A DNA stretch of 64,000 bases from Oncomelania hupensis (GCA_036898135.1 CM072519.1:43402839-43466838); one strand, 5' to 3'; counted from the stretch's first letter, positions 1 to 11,795 are shown. Notes: generated from the letters alone by a model not told the origin. Made by a program: numbers and translations.

Positions 1-19
1 AAAATTGTCTTTTTTTTTT

Positions 20-365
20 AGCTAACATTTGTTGAATCTGTGACCTTGACCTTGAAGTGATGTCATTCATTCACCGATAATTTACGAGGTCTCTTGAATA
101 TACACCATCTTACCAAGTTTGGTTGTGATAGTTGAACTAGTTCTGAGACAGTAATCCACTTGCACGTTTTGCACGTTCAGACAGACGGAAGGACGAACGC
201 ACAAACAAATAATTTTTTAAAAAATATGTCAGGTTGGGGCTATTTAGGATTTATCTCGCACAGATTTGCAAAAATCTTTAAAACTTTTTTTTTTTTTTTG
301 GGGGGGGGGGGTGGAGGGTGAATATATAGACCCACACTGCTATGCTTGTGAGTCAATAACACACA
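20..365 (+). repeat. Dispersed non-coding repeat, copy 1
   Basis: About 340 bp that recurs in the same order at 1308-1655. Shared blocks are a TGACCTTGA-rich start, a CCAAGTTTGGTTGTGATAGTT block, a CAGACAGACGG block and a CTGCTATGCTTGTGAG end. A poly-T/poly-G tract at 285-311 is private to this copy. No coding signal is seen. Family not identified. Confidence 0.6.
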
Positions 366-1307
366 AAACAACACATATCTGTGGCAATTCTATTGGAGGC
401 TTTTATTCCCTTTACTGTCATTGTAGGCAAGATATGTGCAATACCACAATAGAAGAGACTAAGAGTAGGAAGAGAAGATGGGGAGGAAAGTAAATGAACA
501 CATTAGGAAGAAGAAAGAGAAAAAGATAATGAAGAAAAGGAAATAAAAGCGAATTGGGAGCTGAAAGATAATTCTTACAATAAATGTGTCAAGATAATCG
601 AATCTAAGTTACTATGTTCATTTTTTTTTTTAAAAGGGTAATACCTATACCCCTTATTGAATTAGCAATATTTAATATGAAAAATGAGCGCCCAGAAAAA
701 ACAAAACGAAATGGTGGCATTAAAATGCAAAGTAATGCCGACTTTGGTCTTTCTATGCTCTTGAGCTTGAATTGACACTGATCTCCGGCTCCAAATACAC
801 TTATGTACTATCAAATAAAGTACAGCAAAAGTGTTATTATGCCAATAAAAGGTGACCTTGGGATGACCTTGACTTTTACTGACCTTGACATTGGGATGAC
901 CTTGATCCTCCTATCATAATCTCTCTCGTATATATGATAAAATAACCTAATATTGTAGCTTACTGTGGGTTAAATAAACATCTATTCCACTGTACGATGA
1001 CCTATTCTTTTAATGTTTTTACAAGGCCTAAAATGACTTGACCTTCAAGATCAACCCAAACACGGAACATATATGAAAAATCAATTTAAAATAACAAGTT
1101 TGGACTTTATATGTCTCATAGTTTAGGGTCAATGTCACTTCAAAGTACTTATACAAACCGAATTTGGACAACACCAGTGACCTTGAACACTGGAGTGAGA
1201 TTAACCACATTATTATAGTATGCATCTGATATATCTATCATGAATCGAAAAATCATGTTCAATATTATTAATCTAGAAAAAGTGAAATTTTGTGAACATT
1301 TTTAATT
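366..1307. other. Intergenic AT-rich spacer with TGACCTTG(A/G) motifs
   Basis: No convincing coding frame. The stretch 850-905 has four TGACCTTG(A/G) motifs, and another lies near 1178. TGACCTTGA is the complement of the TCAAGGTCA nuclear-receptor half site, but here it appears to be a property of the local repeat family rather than of a promoter. Confidence 0.5.
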
Positions 1308-1655
1308 TTTTGACTAACATTTGATGATTCTGTGACTTTAACCTAAGTGAAGTCATTCGTTCACTGATCATTTATGAGGTCTCATGGATTTACACCATTT
1401 TACCAAGTTTGGTTGTGATAGTTAAAATAGGCTCTGAGTACTTAGCCACTGTAATGTTTTTGCACAGATGGCGGACAGACAGACGGAGCGGACGGACATT
1501 TGTTTTTTCCGATATCTTGTTTGAACTATTTAAGACTCATTTAGCACAGATTATCAAAAGCCTGGAGGAATTATTTTTGGTGTGTGGTGGAGAGGGAGGG
1601 GGCGTTGATTACATAGACTCATATTGCTATGCATGTGAGAAAAAAATTCATGAAC
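1308..1655 (+). repeat. Dispersed non-coding repeat, copy 2
   Basis: Diverged direct repeat of 20-365, with the same block order and a CTCATATTGCTATGCATGTGAG-like end. The remainder to 1925 shows no coding signal. A TTTCC-rich stretch lies near 1803-1822. Confidence 0.6.
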
Positions 1656-1925
1656 TCATTAATTCAAAAAGTTCTACTGCCCACTACTGGAATTTAATAG
1701 GCTTAATATGTTTATTACAACTAATCACAGCGACTCAACCAAAGCTTTTTAGATTTTGAGGTTAGGGCACCTAGGCTATCTATAAATAGCTTCATCGATG
1801 CTTCCTTTCCTTTCCTTTCACTGGAAGGGAGGGTGCAGGCAAGCTATAAATAGCCCGCAGCAAGCAAAATGTGGAGGCACTAAACAGTGCTGCTCACATA
1901 GGAATTGAGCTGGTGTGTAATACAA

Positions 1926-4900
1926 TCATGTCCAGTTTACCAACTGCTCCCTTACCCCTACCCTCCAACCCCTCTTCTGCATCTTAGAGTCAGTCCAATA
2001 GTAATGAGTTATGTCTGGATAGTTCAGTTCAGCATTCAGGAACGCTGCAGACTTCACTGACAAGACGGCAGCCTGAAGCTCCAGTCTTGGCACCGTGGTA
2101 CCTTTCAGTGGAACAACTCGAGCCTTGCCCAGGACCAGAGAGCAATGTACTTTCTCATTTTTGTCTTTGAGGCGCAGGTAGGAACACTGCCCATATCCAG
2201 TCAGTGATGCATCAGAGAAGTGATGCAACTGAATTTCAGCAAAAGTTCCAAAACCTTTGGGCTGATAACATCTTGGTACCTGGAAGTCCTGAAGTTTTTG
2301 AAGACCAGTCGTCCACATCTCCCACTCTGGACGAAGATTTTCTGGAATGGGATGATCCCAACTCATCTTTTCTTTACACATGATTTGAAGAATTTGTCTT
2401 CCCTTGAGAACGACGGGTGCTATGAAGCCCAATGGGTCATATACTGATGCTACCGTGGCCAGCATTCCACGACGAGTCGACGGTCTGTCTTTGAGCTCAA
2501 ACTTGAAACAGAAGCTGTCTGATTCTGTGCACCACTGCAGACCCAAAGTTCTTTCAATGGCACGCTTCCTGTCGTCAGCATCTACAGTAGTATTTGCAGT
2601 CTTTCCTCGTTCCGATTCTGGAACGCTTTTCATAACATCTGGATCGTTTGAAACTATTTTGTGTAGCCTCAGGTTACCTTTAGCACAGATAAGTCGAGCC
2701 TTCTGAAGAATGTCAATAGCGACCTCCGTGGTTGGCTCTCCTCGAAGACCATCATCCACATAGAAATCCCTCCGGAGGAAATTTGCAGCCTCCTCTCCCA
2801 GGTGTTGGTAATCAGTAGCCAGCTGTTTCAATGCGAAGTTGGCACACCCAGGTGAAGATGACGCACCAAACAAGTGGACCCTCATACAGTAATCAGCTGG
2901 GGGCCTTGAGAGGTCCCCATCTTCCCACCACAAGAAACGAAGATAGTCCTGGTGTTGACTCATCACTCGGAACTGATGATACATTCTTTCTACGTCACAA
3001 GTGAAAGCTACAGGCCCTTTTCTAAAGCGACAAAGAACGCCAACCAGGGAGCTGATGAGGTCCGGACCCTGTAGAAGGTGATCATTGATACACGTTCCTT
3101 GGTAGCGTGCACTACAGTCAAAGACAACTCTAATTTTGTCTGGTTTCTGAGGATGATACACTCCATGGTGTGGAATGTACCATTGGTTAGGCGTGTTCAT
3201 CTCGTCAAATGGGACCTTCACTGCGTCGCCATGCTCTAACACAGCTTTCATGAAGGTTTTGTAATGTTCATAGTACTCTGGTCTCTTCAAGAACTGTTTC
3301 TTTAAAGCTAATGCTGCCTGTCTATTGTTTGGCAACCGTGGCTCTCCATTTCTGAAGGGAAGTGGCATTTCATAATACCCATCTGACCTCTGATGAATAC
3401 CTTCTTCAAGAAGTTTAAGAAACTTTCTGTCCTCCTGCGACATCTTGTGCGCAGAATCTGGATCCTTAAAGTCTTGCTCCATGAGCATGATCAGATCTGA
3501 TGCAGAGACCTCCTCGGTGTGCGTCTTAAAGACGTATGTCACCAAGCCGTCGGTCTGACATGAAGAGGGAGAGTTCCCTTGCATGACCACCCTGTGCGAG
3601 ATCCCCATGTTATCAAATCTTTGTGAGTCAATGTTAACACCCCCAACAACACTCCAGCCAAGTTCAGTCTCAACAGCATAAGGCTGATTGTCTGCACCGA
3701 TGATGCAGTTCAGGGGTGCCAAAGCTCTGGGACAATTGTACCCAATTAACAGTCCAACTGGGCAACTCTGTTTCGGTGGCAGAAGACCCTCCAGGCCACT
3801 CAAGTGAGGCCAACCGGTCACAGTCTCTAAGGAAGGAATGTGTTCTTCGTCCACAGGAATGCAGTCTCTTGAGTAAGTTACAGGTAAAGTCACTGTGGTT
3901 TTGGCATTAAAACCTCTAACTCTCAGGTTTTGGTACTTTTGACAGGAGACTGTAACACCACTATGTGTCATGGTTGTTAGTCTTAGAGTAGCTGGTTCTG
4001 ATGAAGCCTGCAGATCGTCCGCCACAGAATCCAGGATAAAAGTGGAATCCGACATAGTGTCCAATAGGGCGTAGACCAGCATTTCTTTGTCTGGATTTAC
4101 TTCAGTCGACAGAAACACTGGCACGATCATTGCTGTCAAACTAGTTTCTACATTTGAAAAGGTCTTGTTACATGTTCCTTTGATTTCCTGAACTAGTTTT
4201 TCTTGGGGAATTTGTGCATTACTTGACTCACGTTCATTCTTCTTGGCTGCTGATTGCTCTTTCTTATTTCTCTGACCGTTTGTCCATTTTGGTTCATTGT
4301 TCTGCTGCATACCTTTAGACGATCGCCCATTGTCAAAGATCTGCCCATCCTCATGCAAACTTGTGGGGTGTCTTTTGCCACACTTACTACATGTACTTCT
4401 GTTAATGCATTGTTTTGACATATGTCCCTGCCCAAGGCAACCAAAACAAAGTTTTTCCTTTTTCACAAATTCCTGTTTGTCCGTCATTTCTTTTTTCATG
4501 AATGTCCTACAGTCAGCCAATGAATGGCCTTGTTTCTTGCAGAACTGGCACATTGATCTTTCTGGCAGCTGACTGTGTGTAGCGAAGACTGTCTTCTGAG
4601 GTCGCGATGGTTGGTTACGTTGCATGTTTTGTGGCTTTGCATGAACCTGGCCCACAGCAGACTCTGTATTGAAGACAGGATCATTTGCTATCTCCGACTC
4701 CTCTGTCACGAATGACACAAACTCCCGAAATGACGGGTAATGAGAAAGTGTTTCTTTGACTTTGACTACTTTTCGTTTCCATCTGTTCTGAAGCCAATCT
4801 GGCAACTTTGCTGTGACCTTCTTTATTTCTCGTATGTCATTGAGAATCTGCAACTCAGAAATTTCTTTAGAGGCTGCAAGACATTGCAGGAGAAAGTCTG

Positions 4901-6137
4901 ATAAATTACGCAAACCCTTTTTGTCCTTGCTATGCACTGTCGGCCAAGTGTCTAACTTGGTGCGAAATGCCTCAGAAACAACTAGTGGATTACCGTATCT
5001 ACCTTCCAGCACATTTTTGGCTGACTGGTAAGCATTTTCACTACGCAGAAGGAAGAAGCCACTGACAGCTTCTTTCGCTGCACCTCCCAAGTATCGCCTG
5101 AGGTAGTGAATTTTCTCCGCAGGAGGAATGTTTTTGTTTTCAATAAGGGTTGAGAAGGAAGTGATCCAATCTGGATACTGAAGAGGATCGCCATAAAAAA
5201 TAGATGGCTCAGGAACAGGCAGACGATTCAAGCTCATGGCTTGTGCCAATACCTGTGCTAAAGATGTGCTATGTTCTGGCTGTGAGGGTGGGTAAAAAAC
5301 TGGAGCCTCAGGTCGCAGTGTGAACGTATTCAGAGGATGTCGGTCTGGTGACAATTTATCCTCCTTCACCAAGTTCTGGTCAAATCTCACAGATGATCTC
5401 TGACTTTCTCTGTCAGAACGACTATCTTCCTCCTCTTCCAGAACCCTCAACTTGGCTTCTTCTGCTCTGAGCTTGGCAGCCAATCTTTCTTCATCCATTT
5501 TCCTTTTCAGAGTTAGCATTTTCCTTTCAGCTTCCATTCTCCGAAGTTTCTCTTCTAACTCTAACCTGTCAAGCTCTTCTTGCTGTACGTTTTCAGTTTT
5601 CTGTGCCTCCAATTCTTGGCGCAATGCAGCCGCCTCAGCAGCAACAGCAACTCTTCTGGATGAGGCAGAAGATAATCTTGACCTCACTGATGTTTCAGAC
5701 CTGGCTGATATCCTAGATTTTAGAGAATTTGCTGTATTGGTCTGTGCTGTAGCAGCCACAATTCTGTTCATTGTGGAGACTGTAGTAGTCATGAGTTCAC
5801 TCAAAGCTCTGTCGACATTCTCTTCCGACCCTAGCTCTTTGAGCCTATTTGCAGTTTCTTCCAAAGAACTGATTCTAGAGGTAATATCCATTCTTTTGGC
5901 AATTATTTCTTCCTCTACTATTACCTCCCTTTGAAGCAAATTGTTAGTACCAGACAATAAGGCCAACAATTCAGAGTGACGAGCCCAAAAAGCCTTCGAA
6001 AGAATCTCTATGTTGTACGCTTTACCCTTTTCAGTGAATTTTGGTTGGCGACTAGAATGTCTGAGTTCATCAAAAGATGTGGCTTCTGTCGTGTTGGGAA
6101 ATATGAGCGTATCTTCCAACCTGTCATGTGAGGCCAT
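1926..6137 (-). CDS. BEL/Pao LTR-retrotransposon gag-pol polyprotein, 3'-truncated
   Basis: One open frame of 1,403 codons. Seen in order: a charged coiled-coil-like N-terminus (about residues 1-250), a DUF1759-type gag region (about 290-480), zinc-knuckle motifs starting near residue 527 (CQFCKKQGH, then CFGCLGQGH, then CSKCGKRH), an aspartic-protease-like segment near 692 (LLDTMSDSTF; the usual DTG/DSG reads DTM), a Pao-type reverse transcriptase with YVDD near 1125, an A17-type region, and the first half of RNase H ending at WTDS near 1383. The last 20 or so residues look unrelated, so homology ends near position 1985. The rest of RNase H, the integrase and the 3' LTR are absent. No LTR pair, primer-binding site or target-site duplication was found. 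The frame is uninterrupted, which suggests a fairly recent copy that lost its 3' end. It encodes retrotransposon replication proteins and is not a host gene. Confidence 0.9.
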   Translation of the reverse strand: MASHDRLEDTLIFPNTTEATSFDELRHSSRQPKFTEKGKAYNIEILSKAFWARHSELLALLSGTNNLLQREVIVEEEIIAKRMDITSRISSLEETANRLKELGSEENVDRALSELMTTTVSTMNRIVAATAQTNTANSLKSRISARSETSVRSRLSSASSRRVAVAAEAAALRQELEAQKTENVQQEELDRLELEEKLRRMEAERKMLTLKRKMDEERLAAKLRAEEAKLRVLEEEEDSRSDRESQRSSVRFDQNLVKEDKLSPDRHPLNTFTLRPEAPVFYPPSQPEHSTSLAQVLAQAMSLNRLPVPEPSIFYGDPLQYPDWITSFSTLIENKNIPPAEKIHYLRRYLGGAAKEAVSGFFLLRSENAYQSAKNVLEGRYGNPLVVSEAFRTKLDTWPTVHSKDKKGLRNLSDFLLQCLAASKEISELQILNDIREIKKVTAKLPDWLQNRWKRKVVKVKETLSHYPSFREFVSFVTEESEIANDPVFNTESAVGQVHAKPQNMQRNQPSRPQKTVFATHSQLPERSMCQFCKKQGHSLADCRTFMKKEMTDKQEFVKKEKLCFGCLGQGHMSKQCINRSTCSKCGKRHPTSLHEDGQIFDNGRSSKGMQQNNEPKWTNGQRNKKEQSAAKKNERESSNAQIPQEKLVQEIKGTCNKTFSNVETSLTAMIVPVFLSTEVNPDKEMLVYALLDTMSDSTFILDSVADDLQASSEPATLRLTTMTHSGVTVSCQKYQNLRVRGFNAKTTVTLPVTYSRDCIPVDEEHIPSLETVTGWPHLSGLEGLLPPKQSCPVGLLIGYNCPRALAPLNCIIGADNQPYAVETELGWSVVGGVNIDSQRFDNMGISHRVVMQGNSPSSCQTDGLVTYVFKTHTEEVSASDLIMLMEQDFKDPDSAHKMSQEDRKFLKLLEEGIHQRSDGYYEMPLPFRNGEPRLPNNRQAALALKKQFLKRPEYYEHYKTFMKAVLEHGDAVKVPFDEMNTPNQWYIPHHGVYHPQKPDKIRVVFDCSARYQGTCINDHLLQGPDLISSLVGVLCRFRKGPVAFTCDVERMYHQFRVMSQHQDYLRFLWWEDGDLSRPPADYCMRVHLFGASSSPGCANFALKQLATDYQHLGEEAANFLRRDFYVDDGLRGEPTTEVAIDILQKARLICAKGNLRLHKIVSNDPDVMKSVPESERGKTANTTVDADDRKRAIERTLGLQWCTESDSFCFKFELKDRPSTRRGMLATVASVYDPLGFIAPVVLKGRQILQIMCKEKMSWDHPIPENLRPEWEMWTTGLQKLQDFQVPRCYQPKGFGTFAEIQLHHFSDASLTGYGQCSYLRLKDKNEKVHCSLVLGKARVVPLKGTTVPRLELQAAVLSVKSAAFLNAELNYPDITHYYWTDSKMQKRGWRVGVREQLVNWT

Positions 6138-6276
6138 GTTCTTTACTCTGTAAACTAGAATTACTTAATATCTTGTATGCAGTTTAAGACATTAAGTGAT
6201 GGTGCTGCCTTGGAACAGTATGCAGTCATACAAATCACGAATGACTATTCAAAGCAAAGAAAATCAAAGCCAGGCC

Positions 6277-6696
6277 GAGTTGACCAGGGCCGTCTACGAC
6301 GCCGTCGAGGTGACCAGGGCCGTTTCCAACGAGGACGAGTTGACCAGGGTCTTCCACGAAGCAGACGAGTTGACCAGGGTCGTTTCTGACGAGGACGAGT
6401 TGACCAGGGTCGTTTCTGACGAGGACGAGTTGACCAGGGTCTTCCACGATGCAGACGAGTTGACCAGGGTCTTCCACGAAGCAGACGAGTTGACCAGGGT
6501 CGTTTCTGATGAGGACGAGTTGACCAGGGTCTTCCACAATGCAGACGAGTTGACCAGGGTCTTCCACGAAGCAGACGAGTTGACCAGGGTCGTTTCTGAT
6601 GAGGACGAGTTGACCAGGGTCTTCCACGAAGCAGACGAGTTGACCAGGGCCGGTTCTGCAGTCGAAGAGTTGACCAGGGACTCGCTTGTCAATGAG
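6277..6696 (+). repeat. 30-bp minisatellite, 14 units
   Basis: Exactly 14 tandem 30-bp units, each starting GAGTTGACCAGGG (GAGGTGACCAGGG in unit 2). Two unit types alternate: A (continues TCTTCCACGAAGCAGAC) and B (continues TCGTTTCTGAYGAGGAC). Units 6-11 read AAB AAB, a 90-bp higher-order period. Because 30 is a multiple of three, several frames on both strands stay open. The plus frame repeats a decapeptide such as DELTRVFHEA. The array lies about 140 bp upstream of the BEL/Pao start and may belong to its leader. A coding role is not supported by splice or homology evidence. Confidence 0.9.
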
Positions 6697-7244
6697 TTTT
6701 ACTTTTACTGCCTCTCACGTACCCAACGCTGAACACGGCTTTTAATGGATGATTTTTATTACCCAAACAGTGCCGTAAAAGTGTTGAATAAGCAGCAAAG
6801 GGGATGACGACCAACTTCACACCGACGTATCGTTTCTTCTGCGAGTACGAGGAAGAGAAAATTGAACTCGACCAAGCAGCAGGACATCACCAACGAGTGT
6901 TCACATCAACCAAAAATACTCTCAAAACTCGTTGATTTTGACCTAGCTACTAAAAATTCCTACGCGGCAATCTAAAAGAAAAATTAATACATATGTGCAA
7001 AATGACATAAGCAATATATTTAATCTAAACAAATACACAATCCACATAAAATGTAATAATAATAAATTACTAACAATGAAAACAAAAATAGAAAATAGAC
7101 GAACTACTTTCTGCACAGTGACACCATTATTTCGAAGTGAGTACAGGCGCCCTACTGGATACAGGCGAACGCTGAAAATTTGCGGCAGCAACAATCACCC
7201 CCCTCCATTCCACGCATCCCAAAATAAATAACAATGCGTTTCTC
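6697..7244. other. Probable 3' UTR and flank of the orphan gene
   Basis: AT-rich sequence downstream, on the minus strand, of the stop codon at 7245-7247. No other coding signal or named repeat is seen. It carries the candidate polyadenylation hexamer listed at 6755-6760. Confidence 0.35.
6755..6760 (-). promoter_or_regulatory. Candidate polyadenylation signal AATAAA for the orphan gene
   Basis: AATAAA on the minus strand, about 490 nt after the stop at 7245-7247. Such hexamers are common in AT-rich DNA, so this is tentative. Confidence 0.25.
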
Positions 7245-7380
7245 TCACGGGTTCTCCCGTATCTTCTTGGTGAAGGGGTCTCTTTCGTCTGCTTGACGCT
7301 TGCCTTCTCTAGTGAAAGGCTCACATTCCGTAGGCTTCCCAGTCACGCAAGTATGGATGGTCACCCTCTCTTTGGGGTAC
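7245..7380 (-). CDS. Orphan gene terminal coding exon 8
   Basis: Acceptor TTTTTGCAG|G completes a Lys codon from exon 7. The exon is open for 44 codons and stops at TGA 7247-7245. The peptide begins YPKERVTIHTCVTGKPTEC and ends in a basic segment (TKKIRENP). Confidence 0.7.
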
Positions 7381-10300
7381 CTGCAAAAATACACAGTTTC
7401 AAAACTGCCGACGTCAATTTGTCACTGTCACGCATCTTCATGATTCAAATGAATCAATTAATTAATTAATTAATTAATTAGTACAACTTATGTTAATCTG
7501 AATCTGATTAATAAAAATTGATGCAACAACAACAACAATTCAAATGAATTCAGGTCAATTCAGGTCAATTCAATTCAATTTCATGAAATGGATTGGGAGG
7601 AATTTATCGGCCCGCCAATAAAAAAGCATTTTATATTAATATACTTATACAGTGCTTTTTCAGCTTAACAGCTGCTCAAAGCGCTGACCGATACTGGCCC
7701 TAATTCAGGTGGCCCCAGGTGAAAACTTGAAAACTCACGCGCGCTCATTAATGTGAATCAGACTGCTTCAACCGTACCTCAACTTCTTTTGACCCCATTT
7801 CTTCTTGGTGACCATGGTCTTATGACCTAAGCATAAAAGGTGACTAACTTCTTTCCAAACTTGGTGTATAGCCTGTTAGGCGGTATGGTGGCCACTGTTT
7901 TGCACAGCGTGTCCAGGCTGACGTACTGGTACTCGTTGGACGGCGCAATACCTCGGGGGTCCAGTCCCTTGGCAAGGGCACGGTACCCAGCAGCAAGAGC
8001 CAGGGAGCGAAGGTACAGAGCATCGTACTCCAAGTCCGACATGACCGGTGTTCGAGTCTGCATGTGCGACTGCATGTGCTTAGAGTCCGGACTGGAGGCG
8101 TATAGGTAGGGGTCGCCCTCCTCTGCTCTGTGACGGCATAGTATAAAACAACACAATATTATACTATACCCACTTAAAATGGTTGTCAAGTCTTTTAATT
8201 CAAACGTGTACCATAGATAGTACGATCATAGAAGAGTTAAGTAATCCACACTACTGAGGTAGGTGAAAGCCCTCAAATAAGCACGTAAGCAGCTTAAGAA
8301 GATTAAGTTCTTAGATAACATCACGAATCTAGCAAGCGGATTTTGATACAGACCTTACGCGTCGTGCAATACCACAGCCACACACAACTTCCACTAGGTT
8401 AGTTTACAACAACGCCTTGGAGCATGTTCGTCATGCACCGCGGTGTTAGTCTGTTGGGCGCCTATGTCTCTATTATAAGGGAGAATAGTGTATGTTAGTT
8501 TACATTATTTTCAATCAAAATGTGTTAAGATCAGGTCAGCGAGAAACTATAATATAGTGAGCACCATCCAATTATTATAATTCTGTGTGTGTGTGTTTGT
8601 GTACGTGAAAGTAAGAGAGTGTGTAAGCACATGGTTGGGTGGGGCGAATACTGTCTATTCTTAGGACTGATGATATCAGAATGAATGATGAATGATGAAT
8701 GAACTTGGTTGCACAGCAGGCCTATATCATAGTGTTGTTGAAACAATGGATGGATGTATAATGTTGCTGTTGTGTTTTTTTTAATCCTCTTATCTATATG
8801 GATGGATGGACATTTATTTTCTCACCAATGTGAGCGAGTGTGTATGTGTGTGGGGGGGGGGGTGCGTGTGAGTGTGCGTGTGTGTGTGTGGGTGTGTGTG
8901 CGTGTGAGCGCGTGTGTGTGTGCGTGAGTGTGTGTCTGTGGTGTACGTGTATAACTCCACAACTGGGGATTTTTTCATATAAACTTGATAACAAATGGGG
9001 CCATTTGAAAAAAAAATGGTGACGTAAAAATCTTCCCCCATTTTTTTAACCATATTTTCCACTAGAAAACCACACAACACAAACCTAAATATTGAGAAAT
9101 CGCATATTCCTCATTTTTTTCGAAAATTGGGTAGACAAGAGTGTAAATTATATACACATGTGTAGTAAGCTGCCCTACAAACAAAATCAAGTCTGCAGGA
9201 AAGATTGCCCATCAATCATGTACAGCATTCAAAAATCTACTTAATTTTAACTAATACAACATTTGATTTGTAAATATCACTGACAAAAAGACAATTCCCC
9301 AATTGGACCCTGTTTTGGTAAAATTCCCGATTGATCGGCTTATACACGGGTGTGGTGTGCGTGTGTATGGGGGGGGGGTGTGCGCGCGTGGGTGTGTGTG
9401 TGTGCGTGTGTGTGTGTGTAATTGTATAATCGCACAACTGGGCATTTTTTTCATATGGGGTAGTTAAAAAGAATTGGGAAGCAAAAATCTTCCCCTTGTT
9501 TGTTTAATTACATATTTTCCACTCGAAAACAGTATAGCACAACCGTAAATATCGAGAAATCGTATCTTCCCAATTTGTCGAAGAATGGGGTAGACAAGTC
9601 TGTCAATTATACACACCTGTATAGTAAGCTGCCCTACGAACAAAATCACGTTTAAGGAACAGATTACCCCTCAATTACCTATCAATACTCAATCAATAGA
9701 TAATAATACTCGATCAATACTCTTCCGTATCAATAAGCTTATAAACGTTTGTGTGTATATGTGTGTGTATGCCGCGTTGTTTTCGGTTGTGTATAATTAT
9801 GAGACCCATGAATTTTCATTTTGTGGAATAAGGAATGCTTTCACTTGATTTGACCTGACATGACTTTATTAAATGCAAAACTTTAGGCATGAATATCATG
9901 ATGAAAGGATGAACGAAGCAGCATACGTTCAGCACGTAACGTTTAAAATCAAGGAAGTACTGTAAAGTTTGAACTCACTTGAGCTGACGTCCTCCCACAG
10001 AGATAGGAGGAGACCTGGAGCGCCCTTTGTGGCAAGCGCCGCACACTTTGCCACCACTACCACGCCGACTGCCTCTGCCTCGACTCTCATCTCGCTCAGG
10101 TACCTTCATAATGAGGAAACAGAGATCTGGTTACAATCGTTATAATGTCATCTCTACATTTCTTCACCACGAGAATCCCACAAAGCGATTCTTTTCTAGG
10201 GTTGTTGGGGCGCCGTTTGACTTTCTTGTTCAGTCAAAACCACTTGGCATTGTCTTCCACCGTAATGGTTTTAATATTTCATCATCAAATAACGCGCACG

Positions 10301-11195
10301 TATTTATGTATCGCGCAGCTGCAATAAATGCAGCGTCATCTGCAAAATCTGATCATACAACCTCTCTGACGCTCACCCTTAATGGCTTTACACTTGATTT
10401 CACAACTCACCTTATACAAAATGATGTATAGTAACTATATTCAGTGTAATATTTTCCACAAACGCCTCCTCTTAATCTATACAATTGTTGTACTTTCACA
10501 TTTGCTACAGTAATCTTTACTTCCTCGTGGTACAATACATCTGTAATCGATTAATCCTTTAAAACCACTGTTAAGTCAAAATAAACCAATGTTATATGGA
10601 TATGATTTGTTTTTAATAATGAAATGCAATCAAAAGGCATGTCAAAACTCCATTGATAACAGAAGGTAAAGAATGTGTATAAAGCTACAACAGCAGGCAT
10701 GTGTAAACTATTCCTCTAACCAACTAAAAAAAACAAAAGCTCACTTCTTGCAGATCATCTTTAGCGGCGGGAGTGGGTTGTTGAGGTGGTGGTGGTGGTG
10801 GTGGTGGTGGTGCTATATCTCTCTCTGGAGGCTCATACCGCTGGTCTTCAGGCGGGGGCTACATACACCATCAGCCACAGCATAAGTATCGGAGTGTTTT
10901 GAAAAATAAAAACCAAGAACATGCCTTGTAGACTATCAACAAACTCATTCAAAGTTGATGTTCAATTTTATCCCATAACTTACTGAAACATGTACTTCAG
11001 TCCTGCTTGAAATTTTTTCACTAAACTCCTCATCTTTTATTTTCTTCTTCTGGCAAATTGTGTTGTCAAAAGGAAAAAAAAAAAAACACCGACAACGTCG
11101 ATAATGATGATAGTGATAAGGACGATAATAGCGGTATCTAAATGATGATGAAGTCGTTGACACATCAAATGATAATGATTACGACGACGACGACA

Positions 11196-11286
<91 letters not shown>

Positions 11287-11336
11287 CACATAGTTTCAAG
11301 CACAACTAATCTCTCATTCTCTCTATCTCTCTCTTT

Positions 11337-11396
<60 letters not shown>

Positions 11397-11795
11397 CTCT
11401 CTCTCTCAAACAAGCAAACGCAGGGCTCACCTCTTCAGCATCGTAAGTTTCATACTGCTGTTCTTCTCCACCCTCTTCTTCTTCTCCACGCTCCTCTCCC
11501 TCCTCCTCTCCCCTTTCCCTCTGTTGTTGTGCGCTTTCACTATCGGGTACCTGCTGCTGGCTTCCGCTTTTTGCTTCTTCTGCTTCTTCTTCTTCTCCTC
11601 CTCCTCCTTCTTCTCCTTCTCTTGCCTGAGATCTTACCCTAGAGGCTCCTGCATCTGGGGAAGGAGGTCTTTCAGAGTCCTCTCCCTTACTGGCTGACTG
11701 GTGGGACGGTGTAGCAGACGCAAACTGCTTCGACGTCTGAGTGGTGATCTGTCCCTGAAAATGCCGTCATAGCTGCTGCCTAGATATGCTTACGG

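Noticed and set aside
4193..5934. Overlapping frames inside the BEL/Pao region
   Set aside because: Shadows of the gag-pol frame, including a plus-strand antisense frame at 5452-5934.
6277..6696. CRISPR-like array of regular repeats
   Set aside because: No spacers: the units are contiguous 30-mers, and the genome is eukaryotic.
6196..6732. 178-aa protein with decapeptide repeats as a real gene
   Set aside because: The 30-bp unit keeps several frames open on both strands, so an open frame is no evidence of coding. Kept as a minisatellite.
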